The notes: generated from the sequence alone by a model not told the origin. A stretch of DNA of 64,000 nucleotides from Capronia americana (GCA_016110215.1 JADWQD010000003.1:3224001-3288000), one strand, 5' to 3'. Counted from the first letter of the stretch, positions 1 to 10,689 are shown. Numbers and translations are program-made.

Positions 1-1285
1 CAGAAGACTCCGAAGCTCTCGTCAACCGTGTCGATGATCTCTCCGACATCGTCGAAGAATTGCGTAAGGATGTGGTGACCAGAGGCGTGAGACCGCTCCC
101 ACGAGCACTTGAGGATATTAGCAAGGAGATCAGCGCAGCCGCCAAGCAACTGGGCAAGGTCAAGGACTTTGTCAAGCGTGAGAAGCCGATCTGGACAAAG
201 ATCTGGGAGCAAGAACTTCAAGTTGTCATGACCGAACGAGATGATCTGACCCAGCAGGACGAGTTGATGAACGACCTGGACGGCGACCTCGAAGATATCA
301 CGAGTGTCTTCAAGCTTGTGGAAGAGGCTACGAAACAGCAAAACATCCAACCAGGAGGGGTTGGTCGACAGCTCTCGAGGAACATTGCCTTTGACACCGA
401 CGTCGACCCGCATGAGGCGAAGAGTGGTGTGCTGGACGAAGTCCGTGCCTTGCAGCCAAACCATGAGAGCCGACTCGAAGCCATCGAACGAGCGGAAAAG
501 ATTCGTCAGAAGGAGTTGGAGAGTCGGAAAGTTGGTGAATTTCAGCGTGAGGTTGAAAATTTCGTCGAAGAGGGCAAGCTGAGGAAGACCGGGGGTATGG
601 ATGAAGTGGAACGGAGGAGAAAGTTGAAGGATGAGCAGGCGAGACGGGACAATTACGAGCGACAGCAGGCGAGGGCGGCCGAGCTGGAAAGGAAACGAGC
701 GGAAGAAGCGGCGGCGGCAGCGGCGGCAGCAGCTTCAGCGGAGACGAATGGCGCCCCTCCACTAGAAGGCATCTCAGAGCAAGACGCGTCACCAGCAGGC
801 GAGACACCGTTCGAGGACGCTAAAGAGGAAAGGGTTCACCCGCCTGAAGGAGGGACTTCTGCAGCGTCTTCCGTACCGGCAAAAGATGGGACAAGAGAAG
901 CAGCAGAAGCAGCAGCACAGGTCGGTCTGCCAGAAGTCGACGTCAAAGCGGAAAAAGACGGCGAAAGGGGACTCGGTATGTCATTTTTTCGTGATTCTAT
1001 GAGTGAGACCGGTTGATTTTTATGGTGGAGCTGGCGAGAGGATAGTATGAATTGTAATCCCATTTCCCACGCCACGGACTTTGCTTCGCTGCGTCACGGT
1101 CTGCTTGAGAGCTGGTACTGATGTGTTGATTTTGGACGATTCCAGACATGGTCATTCCGGCCTCGAGTGCCAAAGCCAGCGACAACGAAGCCAGGGACGA
1201 TAAACAAGACAAAGACGACGAGACGGCGACGAAGGACAGCAAGGGAGGTGGGAATTGGTGGCAGCCAGCCATCTTCTCGAACTGA
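1..1285 (+). CDS. BUD6: Bud6/Aip3 actin-interacting protein, C-terminal part (5' end outside window)
   Basis: Polarity factor of the Bud6/Aip3 family, which binds actin and assists formins at growing tips. The reading frame is open from base 3 and the 5' end lies outside the window. The conserved core reads as alpha-helical sequence with motifs such as LEDISKEIS, FVKREKPIWTKIWEQEL and LQVVMTERDDLTQQDELM, typical of the AIP3 domain. After it comes a highly charged Glu/Arg-rich coiled-coil segment, an alanine run (about base 707-735) and a low-complexity tail. I place an intron at 976-1145 (donor GTATGT, acceptor CCAG). It joins in phase 1 to a last exon 1146-1285 ending in GGGNWWQPAIFSN and a stop. 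Reading on without splicing ends at 1018 with an unrelated short tail. The family is clear; the splice is inferred from sites and phase. Confidence 0.88.
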
Positions 1286-2321
1286 ATGAAAGTTAGGCCT
1301 GCATGATCTTTGGGGAGTGTTTGATGCTGAAATCCGGGAGATGTACAGAGTAGCATGTCTGGGATGTTGTCGTTGCACCAGTTCCAGCGCCAGCGCCATT
1401 GAGGTTGGGGTTGTATTGAATATTTCGGCAATCACATAGCGAGCATGGAGTTTATTTATACTGTCGAGGCAGGATAGGCTATCTTTGATATCACCCAGCA
1501 TTTTCGACACGTCTTTGATGACATGATAGGGACCTCGTACAGAGTAGGTGTTTCCCGTCCCCGGTCTGGCTGCCGCAGTGAGTACTCGTATACTGCGCAG
1601 ACGGAATACTCCGTACTCCTCGGGACTCGTATTCGTGTGGAGCATCACCTGTGGACAGCGACAGCGACGCCGGTGGGACCAAATCTTGTTTAGCTTTCTC
1701 GCGGTGCCATTTCTGCACACTGATCTTCATTGGGATTTGTGAAACACCTGGCGGGTGCGCTACAGACAACTCACACCTCGATCGACCTTGTTGCCTCGAC
1801 TGGGGAAATGACGATGGGACTCTCTTACGAGTTGCCGCAGCCGTACAATTACGCAGTAATTAGAAGGGAAGGAGATATCAATTCCACACGGACACACGCG
1901 GTATCCAATGATGACTTCTCGCTCCCGATCGAAGAGCTTCCCGATGCGCATTCAGGCTTCCAAGCCGACGTCTCTCGGCGCGTTTCATTTCACGGTATTT
2001 GCCGATCCCGCTCGCTTTTGTCAAACCTTCATGCTACATAATCCATACACTGGGGGCCGGTGTTGGTGATGGATGAATCGGAGTGGCGCGCCGATCGCAG
2101 CCTGTCGGACTTGCGTTCACGGTCCACATGGTCCTCGACTCCTCGCTGTGGATGTGGCTGGCCCCCAAGCGCCTGCCTCGAGGCGACCTGTCTGTTCCGT
2201 GGCCAGTACGAGGTACATATGTACAGGAACTAGCCGAGTTTGACGTCCCCAGTCCCTCTTGCTCGTTCTTGCGGCGCACAAACACATATAAATACAGATA
2301 TACAGGTACACGCCATTCAAG
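1286..2321. other. Intergenic region, no gene seen
   Basis: 1.0 kb between the end of BUD6 and the start of the next + strand gene. Open frames on both strands are short, overlap each other and lack family resemblance. A TATAAATA-like box lies at 2287-2294. Confidence 0.6.
2287..2294 (+). promoter_or_regulatory. TATA-like box before the PAN/Apple-like membrane protein gene
   Basis: TATAAATA sits 28 nt upstream of the ATG at 2322. If it is a working TATA box, the 5' leader would be nearly absent, which is unusual. It may be fortuitous, or transcription may start upstream. Confidence 0.35.
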
Positions 2322-3280
2322 ATGGACGGACTCCAAGTCGCCAACCCATCACATGGAAGTCAGGCTGTCTCCGGTCGTGGATCGGACAAGTTCCCACACT
2401 CAGACTCGAGCACCTCACGAACGTACACATACCCTTCCTCCACAACGAGCAATCAACCTATAGTATCTGGGTATCAACAGGAACCTGCAGGTGCACAGGG
2501 ACCACCTCCCCCGATTCATGATGAGAAGCCTTGCCCACCCGACACTCGATACAGGATACCTTTCGGTCTTTCAGTGATAGCATATACTGCCATCGTTTCT
2601 GCTATCATCCTGGTAATCTGTGGCGCGGCCTTTGGAGGCGCCATCGCAGCTGTCGCCGGGAGTAAAGAGGATGATTGCTCGTATGTTTGCTGCTGCTATA
2701 CCGGCCTCTCCTTTCCTTCAGCAAAAGAAAGCCACACTAACACACGACATGACACCGATACAGGCCTTCTAGCGCCGACAATGCAGCCCTTGGAGCAGAG
2801 TCCTCCCAAGCAACATGCACGGCAACTATCACAGTCTTCGCGACCAACACAGCCACAGCAACAGCGACATCTACGCCCAGCGACGGAGCCGACCTCCTTG
2901 CAAACTACACGCCCCTCGACCCCTCGCAGATATCCACCGCCGCGCTGAACTGCACGACGGGCTCTTCGCTCTACACGCCGAACGGGTCCCAATTCCAACT
3001 GAACTGCAACATGAACTACCCCGGCAACGACATCGGGTTCATAACTGCCTACAGGCTGGAGGATTGCATCGGAGCGTGCGCCAATCTGAATACTTTGACG
3101 ACAGGGTCATCGTCGACGACGACGACAACACCGTGCCTGGGTGTGCTTTTCAACGCCAACATGCACGATCTGGTCACGAAGAATGGGGGAAATTGCTGGT
3201 TGAAGTCGGCCATGAAAAATGCACAGAACGACACGTTACCACCGACGGTAGGTGCCGTGTTAGTAGCGACGACGACATGA
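2322..3280 (+). CDS. Single-pass membrane protein with PAN/Apple-like extracellular domain
   Basis: Two exons, 2322-2680 and 2764-3280 (donor GTATGT, acceptor ATACAG, phase 2), give 291 residues. The first 80 residues are polar and Ser/Thr/Pro-rich with no signal peptide. A hydrophobic segment at about residues 81-112 (FGLSVIAYTAIVSAIILVIC then small residues) is the only membrane span, so a type II topology with the C-terminal part outside is likely. The outer part begins with Thr/Ala-rich sequence. A Cys-containing module follows, with NYPGNDIGF, YRLEDCIGAC, CLGVLFN and GNCWLKS, resembling the PAN/Apple-like fold of many fungal membrane proteins of unknown role. A Thr/Ser run splits the module. 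No later in-frame ATG could serve as start, so 2322 is kept. The ligand is unknown. Confidence 0.75.
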
Positions 3281-4633
3281 TGCTGGATGATGTATGGATT
3301 AGACACCGACACCGACACGGATACGGACGGGGACTAGGGAATGGAGTTGTATATACTACATAGCCGCGGTGGCTCTTCTATTCTGGTTTCGGTAGGATGG
3401 TCGGTCGGCCGGTCGGTCGGTCGATTGATCCTTGCCATGCTAGGTATGTTATCGCTTGCTCGACTCATGAAGCGACGTGTTTTCTCCTACATTTAGGCTT
3501 CTGGCGGCCATGTCCTGTCCTGTCATGTCATGTCCTGCATTGGAGGTTGGGGCTTCGAGATTCCGGTAATATGGAACATACGTCGTATCCAGCGGGCGAC
3601 CATTGAGCTTGCCTGGTCCTGTACATAAGGGCCAGGGCGGCATACCGTTGGGACCGTCGCACGCCGTTTGATTCTTCTAGGGCTTCAGATGGCGTACTGC
3701 ACCGTACTGTAGCTCGACTTCCTACACGTACCTCTGAGAGATACAGGTAGGCACGAGCTGCGAGTCACGACGACGCATTGCGATAGAGTTAACCTTGAGG
3801 GTCCGAGCGCTCGAGCATTCACAGGTGCGGTGCCTCGTATCCTATACTTATTCTTTCCTTCCTCGGGATTGTCGTCGACTCTCGCGCACCTATGTATGTA
3901 TGTACTGTACATATACCCGCGATCATCCAGGGGGGCTGGAGGTTGACTGATCGGTCCCAAGCCCGTACGAGTAATACACTTACTTGTAGCAATCAATGTC
4001 CGATCTAAGGTAGGGCACAGCGAAAGGTCGATGGTACGATGGTACGGTACGGTACAGGAGAAGAGACGGTACGTACCTACCGCCTACTTAGACGTCACAT
4101 GCAGGGACATTACTGTACATGTCTGTCGCAAAGGACCGGAGTTGAGGTTAGTCAGTCCTAAGGCCCAAAGCTAAGGCTAAGGCTAGGAACCAAGCTGTAT
4201 TTAATAGAGGGTAGGTACCTAGTAGGCCAAGTGTTGTACGTCTATTTCCTGGATACATCAGTGTCCGTTGACAGGCTGAATTCGTGTATACAGTACGTAC
4301 ATACTGTGTACGTGACGCGAAGGTCTGAAGTTGCGTATCTGATTCAGGTTAGGAGGGAGATGGAGATCGAGGCGAGAAAGTGATGTTCTTGATGGTTGAT
4401 TGTTGATCATTGAGCATACCGTCTATCTACTGTGACTAAGTCACTCCAGTAGCAACGCCTTGTTCAGTTCCAACCTTGATTGCTCTTGCGACTTTGTCTC
4501 ATATCGGTCACTGTAGACTACCACTCCGAGCCATCCGTCAGTCAACCGGTGGACCATTTGATCTTCTGGACAAGGAAGCACGAGGCGGCTCCTTCACATG
4601 CCTTGACGTCCGACAAGGCTATAATTTGGCGTC
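3281..4633. other. Long gene-free stretch rich in GTAC/TACGTA motifs and short tandem repeats
   Basis: 1.35 kb between convergent 3' ends. No credible coding frame. It holds a GGTC/GGTCG tandem (3399-3423), TGTCC/TGTCA repeats (3511-3537), GGTAC repeats (4029-4056), a CTAAGG triple (4171-4187) and many GTAC, GTACGTAC and TGTACATA palindromes between 3690 and 4320. Confidence 0.6.
3399..3423. repeat. Short GGTC tandem repeat
   Basis: GGTCGGTCGGCCGGTCGGTC-type tandem, about six 4-nt units interrupted once. Simple sequence in the 3' flank of the PAN-like gene. Confidence 0.8.
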
Positions 4634-5800
4634 CTAATCAGCAGTAACCCGCCTGCCACTGTTCGCACCTATCCCGACGGTGCCCAAGAAGTCGTTCATG
4701 GCCCTGTACGTTGTCTCGTGCCCGTACTCCAGATTCAATCCATGTCCACCACCGGGTACGATCGTGATGTTCACGTCCTTGGCCTTTGGAAAGAACTGCC
4801 TCGCCGCGTCGGGGATACTTTGAATGCTGGAGTCTCCCGTCGCGTAGCAATCACCACCGCAGAATGGCAGGTCTCGCTCGCCAGTGACGACCATGACAGG
4901 TCCCGAAAAGTCGCTGACCCCGTACATTGCGCCGCCAATGGTAAGCAATTCGCCCATTGAAGCGGGATGTCCGTTCGCATAAGCATAGGCTACCATATCG
5001 GGATCGTACTGGCCTGGGGCAAGGAAATTGGTGTGTAAAGCTGCTTGATTCCCTGCGGCAAAGTATCCAGCTTCATATGTAGACGTCGGATCGGTGACGG
5101 GGATCAAGTTGCCGCCGAAGACAAAGAACGGAAAGAACATCTTGTTCATGGCCCAGCCTTGAAGAATGAGGCCGTCAGTGGCAGAGGGATCGTCGCGGGC
5201 AAGGCCATAGGATATGACAGCGCCAAACGAGTGGCCGACGTGGACGATTTTGGAGAAGGTGTGATCTGGGACACTGGGCAAGTGGTGCTGACGAGCACGC
5301 TGGGTCAAGGCGGCGAGGGCAGCTTGGGTGAGCGGAGCTTGTATCTCTGCCAGAGGATCGCCATGGGAGGAATTTGCGATGCCCAGACGATCCCATGCGA
5401 GAGTCGAGCACCCGTACTGATCAACGGCAGTTGCAACGTAGCTGTAATTCCAATTCTTGAACGGAAGATCCCAGTAGCTCTTATCGAAGCCAATACCGTG
5501 CGTGAGGATCTGTAGGACACTGCCTGGACCGTTTTCTGGCATGCAGTGTGTCGCTGAGATTTGGTAGCTGCCCGTCACCGTGGTGTGGTCTTGCAGAATC
5601 GATTGCGTGTAGTTGTATCCTTGACGGCCGAAGTCGAGAGCAAAATCGGTCACCTCAATAATGGAGTGAGGCACTGCCACATTGAAGGCGCCATTGCGGG
5701 CCGATATCTGAACGGGGATGGTGATGTTCTGGCATTTCCTCGCCGACACAAGAGTACAGGCGAGTATAATTTGGAAAAGGAGTGTGTAGAAGCCCATCAT
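4634..5800 (-). CDS. Secreted alpha/beta-hydrolase
   Basis: Predicted extracellular hydrolase of 388 residues. The start at 5800 (Met-Met-Gly) is chosen because it puts a signal peptide first: FYTLLFQIILACTLVSA, with likely cleavage before RKCQN. The open frame extends further upstream but that part is not signal-like. Alpha/beta-hydrolase features: a strand plus HGIGF oxyanion loop; nucleophile elbow GHSFGA with Ser at about residue 191; an acid candidate Asp in GERDLPFCGGDC near residue 311; and catalytic His in GGGHGL near residue 353. Several Asn-X-Thr/Ser sites (NYT, NYS, NSS, NIT) suit secretion, and Cys residues could form disulfides. The substrate cannot be told: a lipid or polyketide ester is as likely as any. 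No introns. It stands alone, with an empty 1.35 kb downstream. Confidence 0.85.
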   Translation of the reverse strand: MMGFYTLLFQIILACTLVSARKCQNITIPVQISARNGAFNVAVPHSIIEVTDFALDFGRQGYNYTQSILQDHTTVTGSYQISATHCMPENGPGSVLQILTHGIGFDKSYWDLPFKNWNYSYVATAVDQYGCSTLAWDRLGIANSSHGDPLAEIQAPLTQAALAALTQRARQHHLPSVPDHTFSKIVHVGHSFGAVISYGLARDDPSATDGLILQGWAMNKMFFPFFVFGGNLIPVTDPTSTYEAGYFAAGNQAALHTNFLAPGQYDPDMVAYAYANGHPASMGELLTIGGAMYGVSDFSGPVMVVTGERDLPFCGGDCYATGDSSIQSIPDAARQFFPKAKDVNITIVPGGGHGLNLEYGHETTYRAMNDFLGTVGIGANSGRRVTAD

Positions 5801-6378
5801 GTTTGTCGTATGCAGATAATGATAGCAATGCAGCAAGTTTCGTTGTGGTGGACTGTGTCTGAGCTCTGATGAGGGTGTCAGGAATGAGAAGATCGGTAGA
5901 AAGATCGAACAGCGGCTTTCTTTTATGTCCAGAAGGTCGCAGATATACGTCATATCGACAGTGAATCTGGCTTGTTGTCACTGACACAGTGTCCAGGTGA
6001 TGGTCGTATCGATAGGCCGCAGTGCAGTGACTTTCTGGTGATGGCTATTGGTGACTGCACGTGGTGTCCATGTTGTCACTCTGTCTTCGTGACAAGCGGT
6101 GAATCCAGTGCTTCTACATTGGCACCAGCAGAGACATGGACCAATTAGAGACAATGGGACTGGTTCTCGGGCGCCGGAGCATGACCCCGTCTGAGAAGAT
6201 TCTCTAGGGCTGGGAGTGGGAGAAATATATTTATGTCGGTCGCTGGATTTCACGGTTGGAAGGCCCATCAGGATGTCGGTAGTTGGTAATTTCCTGGTAT
6301 GTCCTAACAGCGACATTCCGAACGCCATGCTGTGAAAGAGTCCGTCTGAACATCCAGAGCATGCTTGGTGTCTGCCGC
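5801..6378. other. Intergenic, promoter of the hydrolase gene
   Basis: 578 bp upstream of the hydrolase start and beyond the RRP1 stop. No coding potential recognised and no clear TATA box. Confidence 0.5.
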
Positions 6379-7462
6379 TCATCCCGATAATTGCTCCTCG
6401 GCCAGCTTGACGGCTTCCTTGGCTCTGATCTTCACACCCCTGCTGAGTCCTTCCCGGCCGACTTTTCGCACCGGTTCCATGAACTCCTGCGCCAGGTTCA
6501 AAAGGACATTCTTCTTGCTTTCAGGATCACTGTTCTCTGCATCATCGAGTGCTTTCTGGGCTGCGCTGAGTTGCCCGGCCAGTTCTTCAACCCAAACATC
6601 AAGGACATGCAATCGTAATCCATCCGGTACCTTGCGCTCGCGGGGACTGAGTGGCCAAGTTTCGAAAACCTGAAGTTGGTTGGCCACTTGATCTTTCAGG
6701 TTTGGATCTTCCTTGACTGCCCAGCCCAATGCAAGTCCGAAGTGTTCTCTGATGACGAACCGGACGAGTAAGAGAATTTTGTTCATGCGCCACTGGTCGA
6801 TAGAAGCCCATTCTCTGCAAATTGTTTCCCAGAAAGCGATCGCCCAAGTGTCTAGCCAAGACGGACTTTGAGCATTTGCAGCATGTACAAGCTGCTGGTC
6901 CTTCTGTTCCATGGTTCTCATCGTGCCGGCAAGGTCGGCGATAAGTCTCTGGACTGATAGTGCATTCTTACTGTCGTGCATGTAGAGCGCAACGTAGAAG
7001 CCACGCCACAGCTGGAGGCATTCAATTGGCGTTAATGGTGTTGAGGGGTCCCGGTCATCTAGGTATGTCAAGATGTTGTTAAGACAGGTGCGTCGCAGAG
7101 ATGCTTCTATTTCAGGGATGGTCAGCAATCAGGGCACGCGAAGGATAAAGACAGTAATATCGCGAGCAAACAAAGTAACGCTTGATCCAAGCGTTTCCAA
7201 CAATCAAGGAATTCGTAAAATTCCCACGTTAGAAATGGACCACCGCGAGGACAGTCCAACAATAAGGAGCATAATTGTTTGCTTTGTATGACAACGAGAT
7301 GAACTCCAGGACCAGATAATGCAAGTTTGATGTTCAGGTGATAGAAAGTGCCGGTTTGGAAGGGAAGAGAAATTTCTCCAGCGAAGACAAGGGAGGTGAC
7401 CTACCGCTACTAGCCAAGTCTTTGACACTAGGAAGTGCTCCTGATTCCGGTGATTCAGACAT
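6379..7462 (-). CDS. RRP1: Ribosomal RNA processing protein RRP1 (Nop52 family)
   Basis: Nucleolar protein needed for maturation of the large-subunit rRNA. Two exons on the minus strand, 7462-7405 and 7106-6379, give 261 residues, close to yeast RRP1 length. Exon 1 encodes a short N-terminus ending in PSVKDLASS. The donor GTAGGT and acceptor AATAG join in phase 1 to EASLRRTCLNNILTYLDD, which restores the family's conserved opening (a Phe/Val-Lys-X-Leu-Ala-Ser stretch, then a helix leading to the LWRGFYVALYMHDS motif). The rest matches Nop52: LDTWAIAFWETICREW, MNKILLLVRFVIREHF and PDGLRLHVLDVWVEEL. The intron is 298 nt, long for this window. The first-exon model rests on phase and motif continuity; the main exon is certain. 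Confidence 0.82.
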
Positions 7463-7785
7463 CGTCATTCCTGGTGGGAGACTTGTTGGATGCAAAGATC
7501 AAGATGGCGTCTCTGAAAGGAAACAAACAGCAGGAAAGTCGTCGCAGAAAAAGTCGAGGGATCAGCGGCCAATCAGAACGCGCCGGAGCTTGGCACCCAA
7601 GAACGGTTAGTGCCCGCAAAAACCCTACCTCTAGCAATCCCCCGTCTGCGAGCGTCGTGTCACTTCGATGATCCTCTAAAGCAAGGGGTTTGATTCTAAC
7701 GCTACAAACAGAACAAACAGCCCGTGTTTCTAAATACTTGTCCTGTCATAAGGATCTATAACAACCACTGGCACACGTCTACCCG
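7463..7785. other. Short intergenic region
   Basis: 323 bp between the RRP1 start and the stop of the RGS-LOV gene. It must hold the RRP1 promoter. No motif is convincingly recognised. Confidence 0.45.
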
Positions 7786-10689
7786 TCAGTCGACACTGTA
7801 GGGTGATCTTACGCACTGAAGGTCACTAAAGTCGTCTCCATCGTCTTGGTCTTCGTCCTTCAAATCATACCTCGCCGAGAGAAAGCTTCCAGACACCGCG
7901 CGATTATACTCGGCCGAAGGTCTGCTACCGGGGTGACGAAGGTAATCCATGTAACTTTGGCTTCGTCTTCCAGCTGTGTCCTTGCCGCCTGCTCCTGGCC
8001 GAGACGGAGAGGGAGTACCGTCCGAGGAATATTCGGGCAGGTGGTGGATCACCGTGTCTTCGTGGTTTGAGGGACTGCGAGAAACGTTGAAACTCTGGTC
8101 AAGTTCATCATCCTCTGGTGATTGGAGCTTGACCCTAGCTCTTTGGGAGTTGTCATCCGAGGTTGGCTGTTCACGACCTAGGATGACAGCTGTGTCTGGA
8201 GACTCTTCTCTGTCATTGTGAATACCCTGTTCAATATCAGGACTGATTGGCCTTTCAGGCTCTGATAGTCTTGTGTCGGTCTTTGCTGTCTCATCGTGGT
8301 GAAGTTCAGGCTGGCTGCTATCAGCGGGGATGGGGCCACCGGTTTCTCCACATTCTTGCAAGTCGAGGGTTCCGTATTCAGCCGAGATTTGCTGATGATC
8401 GTGATTTTCCATGTCCTCTTCTATTCCCTCTCGATGTGCTTCTTCAGAATGCGTCATCGGCGGTTGCGAACTGTAACTAGGTACTGGCGTGTTTTGGAGT
8501 CTCTTTGGCTTGATGGGGTGATCTCTGTATTCGCCGTTTTGCTTGGGTGGATTGGTTGAGATAGGCGAACTTTGTTGCTGAGGCGGTGGCCTGGCGCTCT
8601 TTTGATCCATTCTCGCATGATTCGATCTGGATTGCTGTGGCAACTGGTTTGCCTCCGACCTCACCAGAGTCTCCGTCTGTAGCTTCGTCGGTACATTGTT
8701 CTTCTCGACAACCACGATGATCCATACCCCGATCTTATCGTCACTTCCGAGCAACGGCGTTGCGGAGACCCAGCATACTCGCCCTTGACCTGCATCTTCC
8801 AACCTACTGCCAACCCGCGTTGCCGTCCCGTCTCTTCGTTTACCGGCCTCTAGCAGAAAATTCACTTTCGCAGAGACAGGCACCCCATTTCCGAAGCTTT
8901 CTTTTAGGCCGCTGAGAGTGTTGGCGGAAGCTGCGAGGTGCGAGAGAAAGGGATGCTGGATGATGCTGCCCAGCCTGCGGCGTAGCTTGGGCGAGACAAA
9001 GATAATACGAAGTGAAGGCGCTGGCCTGACGAGCAGATAGCTTTCGTAGACGCCTGGCAGCTTCCCTGACAGGCCTGACCGTCCCGACTGTCCAAGTTTC
9101 CATGTCTTGTCTTCATTGACGCCAATATCTTCGTCGTCGTTATCTGAGGAGGTATCCGATTCGGCGAGAATCCTCCGGCCACCTTTCCGGCTGCTGCCAA
9201 TACTTCGTTCGTCGTCCTCCCCGGATGCTGACGCTGGGCGACTGTGGGAGCGTACCACTGCCGACTCCTCCAGATCAAACATCTCACTCAGTTCCCTCAA
9301 CTTCGCCAGTGCCCTCGGCTTCCGAAAACCTTCGTCTGCCTCCACCTCTTTGCCGCGAGCCTCTCTTTCAAGTCTCTTCATGTCATCATTGATCATATAT
9401 CGCTCGAACCCATCCAGCCCCTTTCCGCGCGCCACTAGACCCGTGACGTCCACCTGAGCGCCAATGTGGTATTTGACATTACCTTTATCGTCGTGAAGTG
9501 GGGCAATCATCAGTAAGTTTATGAACGGCCTGCCATCTCTCCGGTAATTCAACAGCGTCTCGCAAATGTCTTCGCCTTTGCCAATGGTTTCCTTCAGTCT
9601 TGCCACAGACTCTCGTTTGGTCTTTGAGCCTTGAAGAAAGCGACAGTTGCGCCCAATAACATCATCCGGGCCGTAACCCGTATACCGATAGAACTCTTCA
9701 CTGGCGTAAATGATGGGGTTGTCTTCTTGGTTGGGGTCAGAAAGGCAGAACACTTCGGACAAGCCTCCGACCAGATCCCTCATCAGAGGCGTCTGTCTTC
9801 CGGTGATTTCATTGATGAGGCATTCGGACACTAGCTTCACCAGATTGTAAGTGATGTACATTGGGAGAGCAGAATCTAGCATGAGTCGAAAGGCGGCGGT
9901 GCTCGCCTCCTCAAATACCTTGTCCAGGGTCGCTGCTACAGAAGCTCGCGGGACCGAAGACTCTTGGGTGTCGGTGTCTGAAGACAGAGACACACCCTCG
10001 GCGACGGCGTTTGCGTACTCGACGGCCTTTATGGCCTTCTGAGTCTCCAGGTAGCGGAGAAGAACCGGATGGTACTGTGGCCGATACTTTGTCAAAAACG
10101 AAGTAAAGCGTGCCAGGTAATGTGCATCACGTAAGAGAACGCTGAGGTGACCTGAGGAGAAGAGGGACTCTGAAAGCAACTCGACTGATGGTGGCTTCGG
10201 CCGTGGAGGAGGAGGCCGTAGATCGAAATCCATGGCTGATGAAGAATCATCATTCTGCACACCAATGCCGGTGTCACTCTCGGACATGGTGCGTATAATT
10301 GCTGGCTCTTTAGCAGGATCTTGAGGAGGACGTTCCATTCCAGACTTCCCAAAACGCGAGGGTTGGGTTTTGACAGACGGCTTTAGGTTTGAGACTGTCG
10401 AGGCATGCGCGAGAGGTGGTCGATGTTTCGCTACATTTGCCGCGCCACTGGATGTAGGTTGAGGTGTCTCTGGTTTGTGACTAGTACGTGGGACCGATCG
10501 TTGGTCGACACCCGTTGTAGGTTGTCTCGTTGCTCCGGAAGACTTGCGAGTGTCACCATTGGGAATGTTCTTCGGATCCGCCTCGGCAGCATGAGCGCTG
10601 GCGCTTGATTGTGCAACGGGCTGCTTGCGAGTCTTCTTTGATCGGCCAGAACGAAGTCGAAGATTTTGTTTTATCCTCTCCAGGTCCAT
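7786..10689 (-). CDS. RGS-LOV blue-light photoreceptor (BcLOV4 type)
   Basis: Single-exon gene of 967 residues with the layout of fungal RGS-LOV proteins. Residues 1-165 are basic, Ser/Pro-rich and disordered. Residues about 170-300 form an RGS-like helical domain (HLSVLLRDAHYLARFTSFL, LRYLETQKAIKAVEYANAVA, AAFRLMLDS). Residues about 305-418 are a LOV/PAS domain carrying the flavin signature GRNCRFLQG with the adduct-forming Cys at about 349, then NYRRDGRPFINLL and HIGAQVDVTG. A charged helical linker follows (ERYMINDDMKRLEREARGK), the place where a membrane-binding amphipathic helix lies in characterised members. Residues about 555-680 look like a second PAS-like fold (SLRIIFVSPKLRRRLG, VCWVSATPLL, GVWIIVVVE) without a LOV Cys. 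The last 290 residues are acidic and disordered. Known members bind FMN and move to the membrane in blue light; that activity here is inferred. Confidence 0.88.
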   Translation of the reverse strand: MDLERIKQNLRLRSGRSKKTRKQPVAQSSASAHAAEADPKNIPNGDTRKSSGATRQPTTGVDQRSVPRTSHKPETPQPTSSGAANVAKHRPPLAHASTVSNLKPSVKTQPSRFGKSGMERPPQDPAKEPAIIRTMSESDTGIGVQNDDSSSAMDFDLRPPPPRPKPPSVELLSESLFSSGHLSVLLRDAHYLARFTSFLTKYRPQYHPVLLRYLETQKAIKAVEYANAVAEGVSLSSDTDTQESSVPRASVAATLDKVFEEASTAAFRLMLDSALPMYITYNLVKLVSECLINEITGRQTPLMRDLVGGLSEVFCLSDPNQEDNPIIYASEEFYRYTGYGPDDVIGRNCRFLQGSKTKRESVARLKETIGKGEDICETLLNYRRDGRPFINLLMIAPLHDDKGNVKYHIGAQVDVTGLVARGKGLDGFERYMINDDMKRLEREARGKEVEADEGFRKPRALAKLRELSEMFDLEESAVVRSHSRPASASGEDDERSIGSSRKGGRRILAESDTSSDNDDEDIGVNEDKTWKLGQSGRSGLSGKLPGVYESYLLVRPAPSLRIIFVSPKLRRRLGSIIQHPFLSHLAASANTLSGLKESFGNGVPVSAKVNFLLEAGKRRDGTATRVGSRLEDAGQGRVCWVSATPLLGSDDKIGVWIIVVVEKNNVPTKLQTETLVRSEANQLPQQSRSNHARMDQKSARPPPQQQSSPISTNPPKQNGEYRDHPIKPKRLQNTPVPSYSSQPPMTHSEEAHREGIEEDMENHDHQQISAEYGTLDLQECGETGGPIPADSSQPELHHDETAKTDTRLSEPERPISPDIEQGIHNDREESPDTAVILGREQPTSDDNSQRARVKLQSPEDDELDQSFNVSRSPSNHEDTVIHHLPEYSSDGTPSPSRPGAGGKDTAGRRSQSYMDYLRHPGSRPSAEYNRAVSGSFLSARYDLKDEDQDDGDDFSDLQCVRSPYSVD

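Noticed and set aside
1094..1720. 208-codon minus-strand frame downstream of BUD6
   Set aside because: It overlaps the last BUD6 exon on the opposite strand and looks random.
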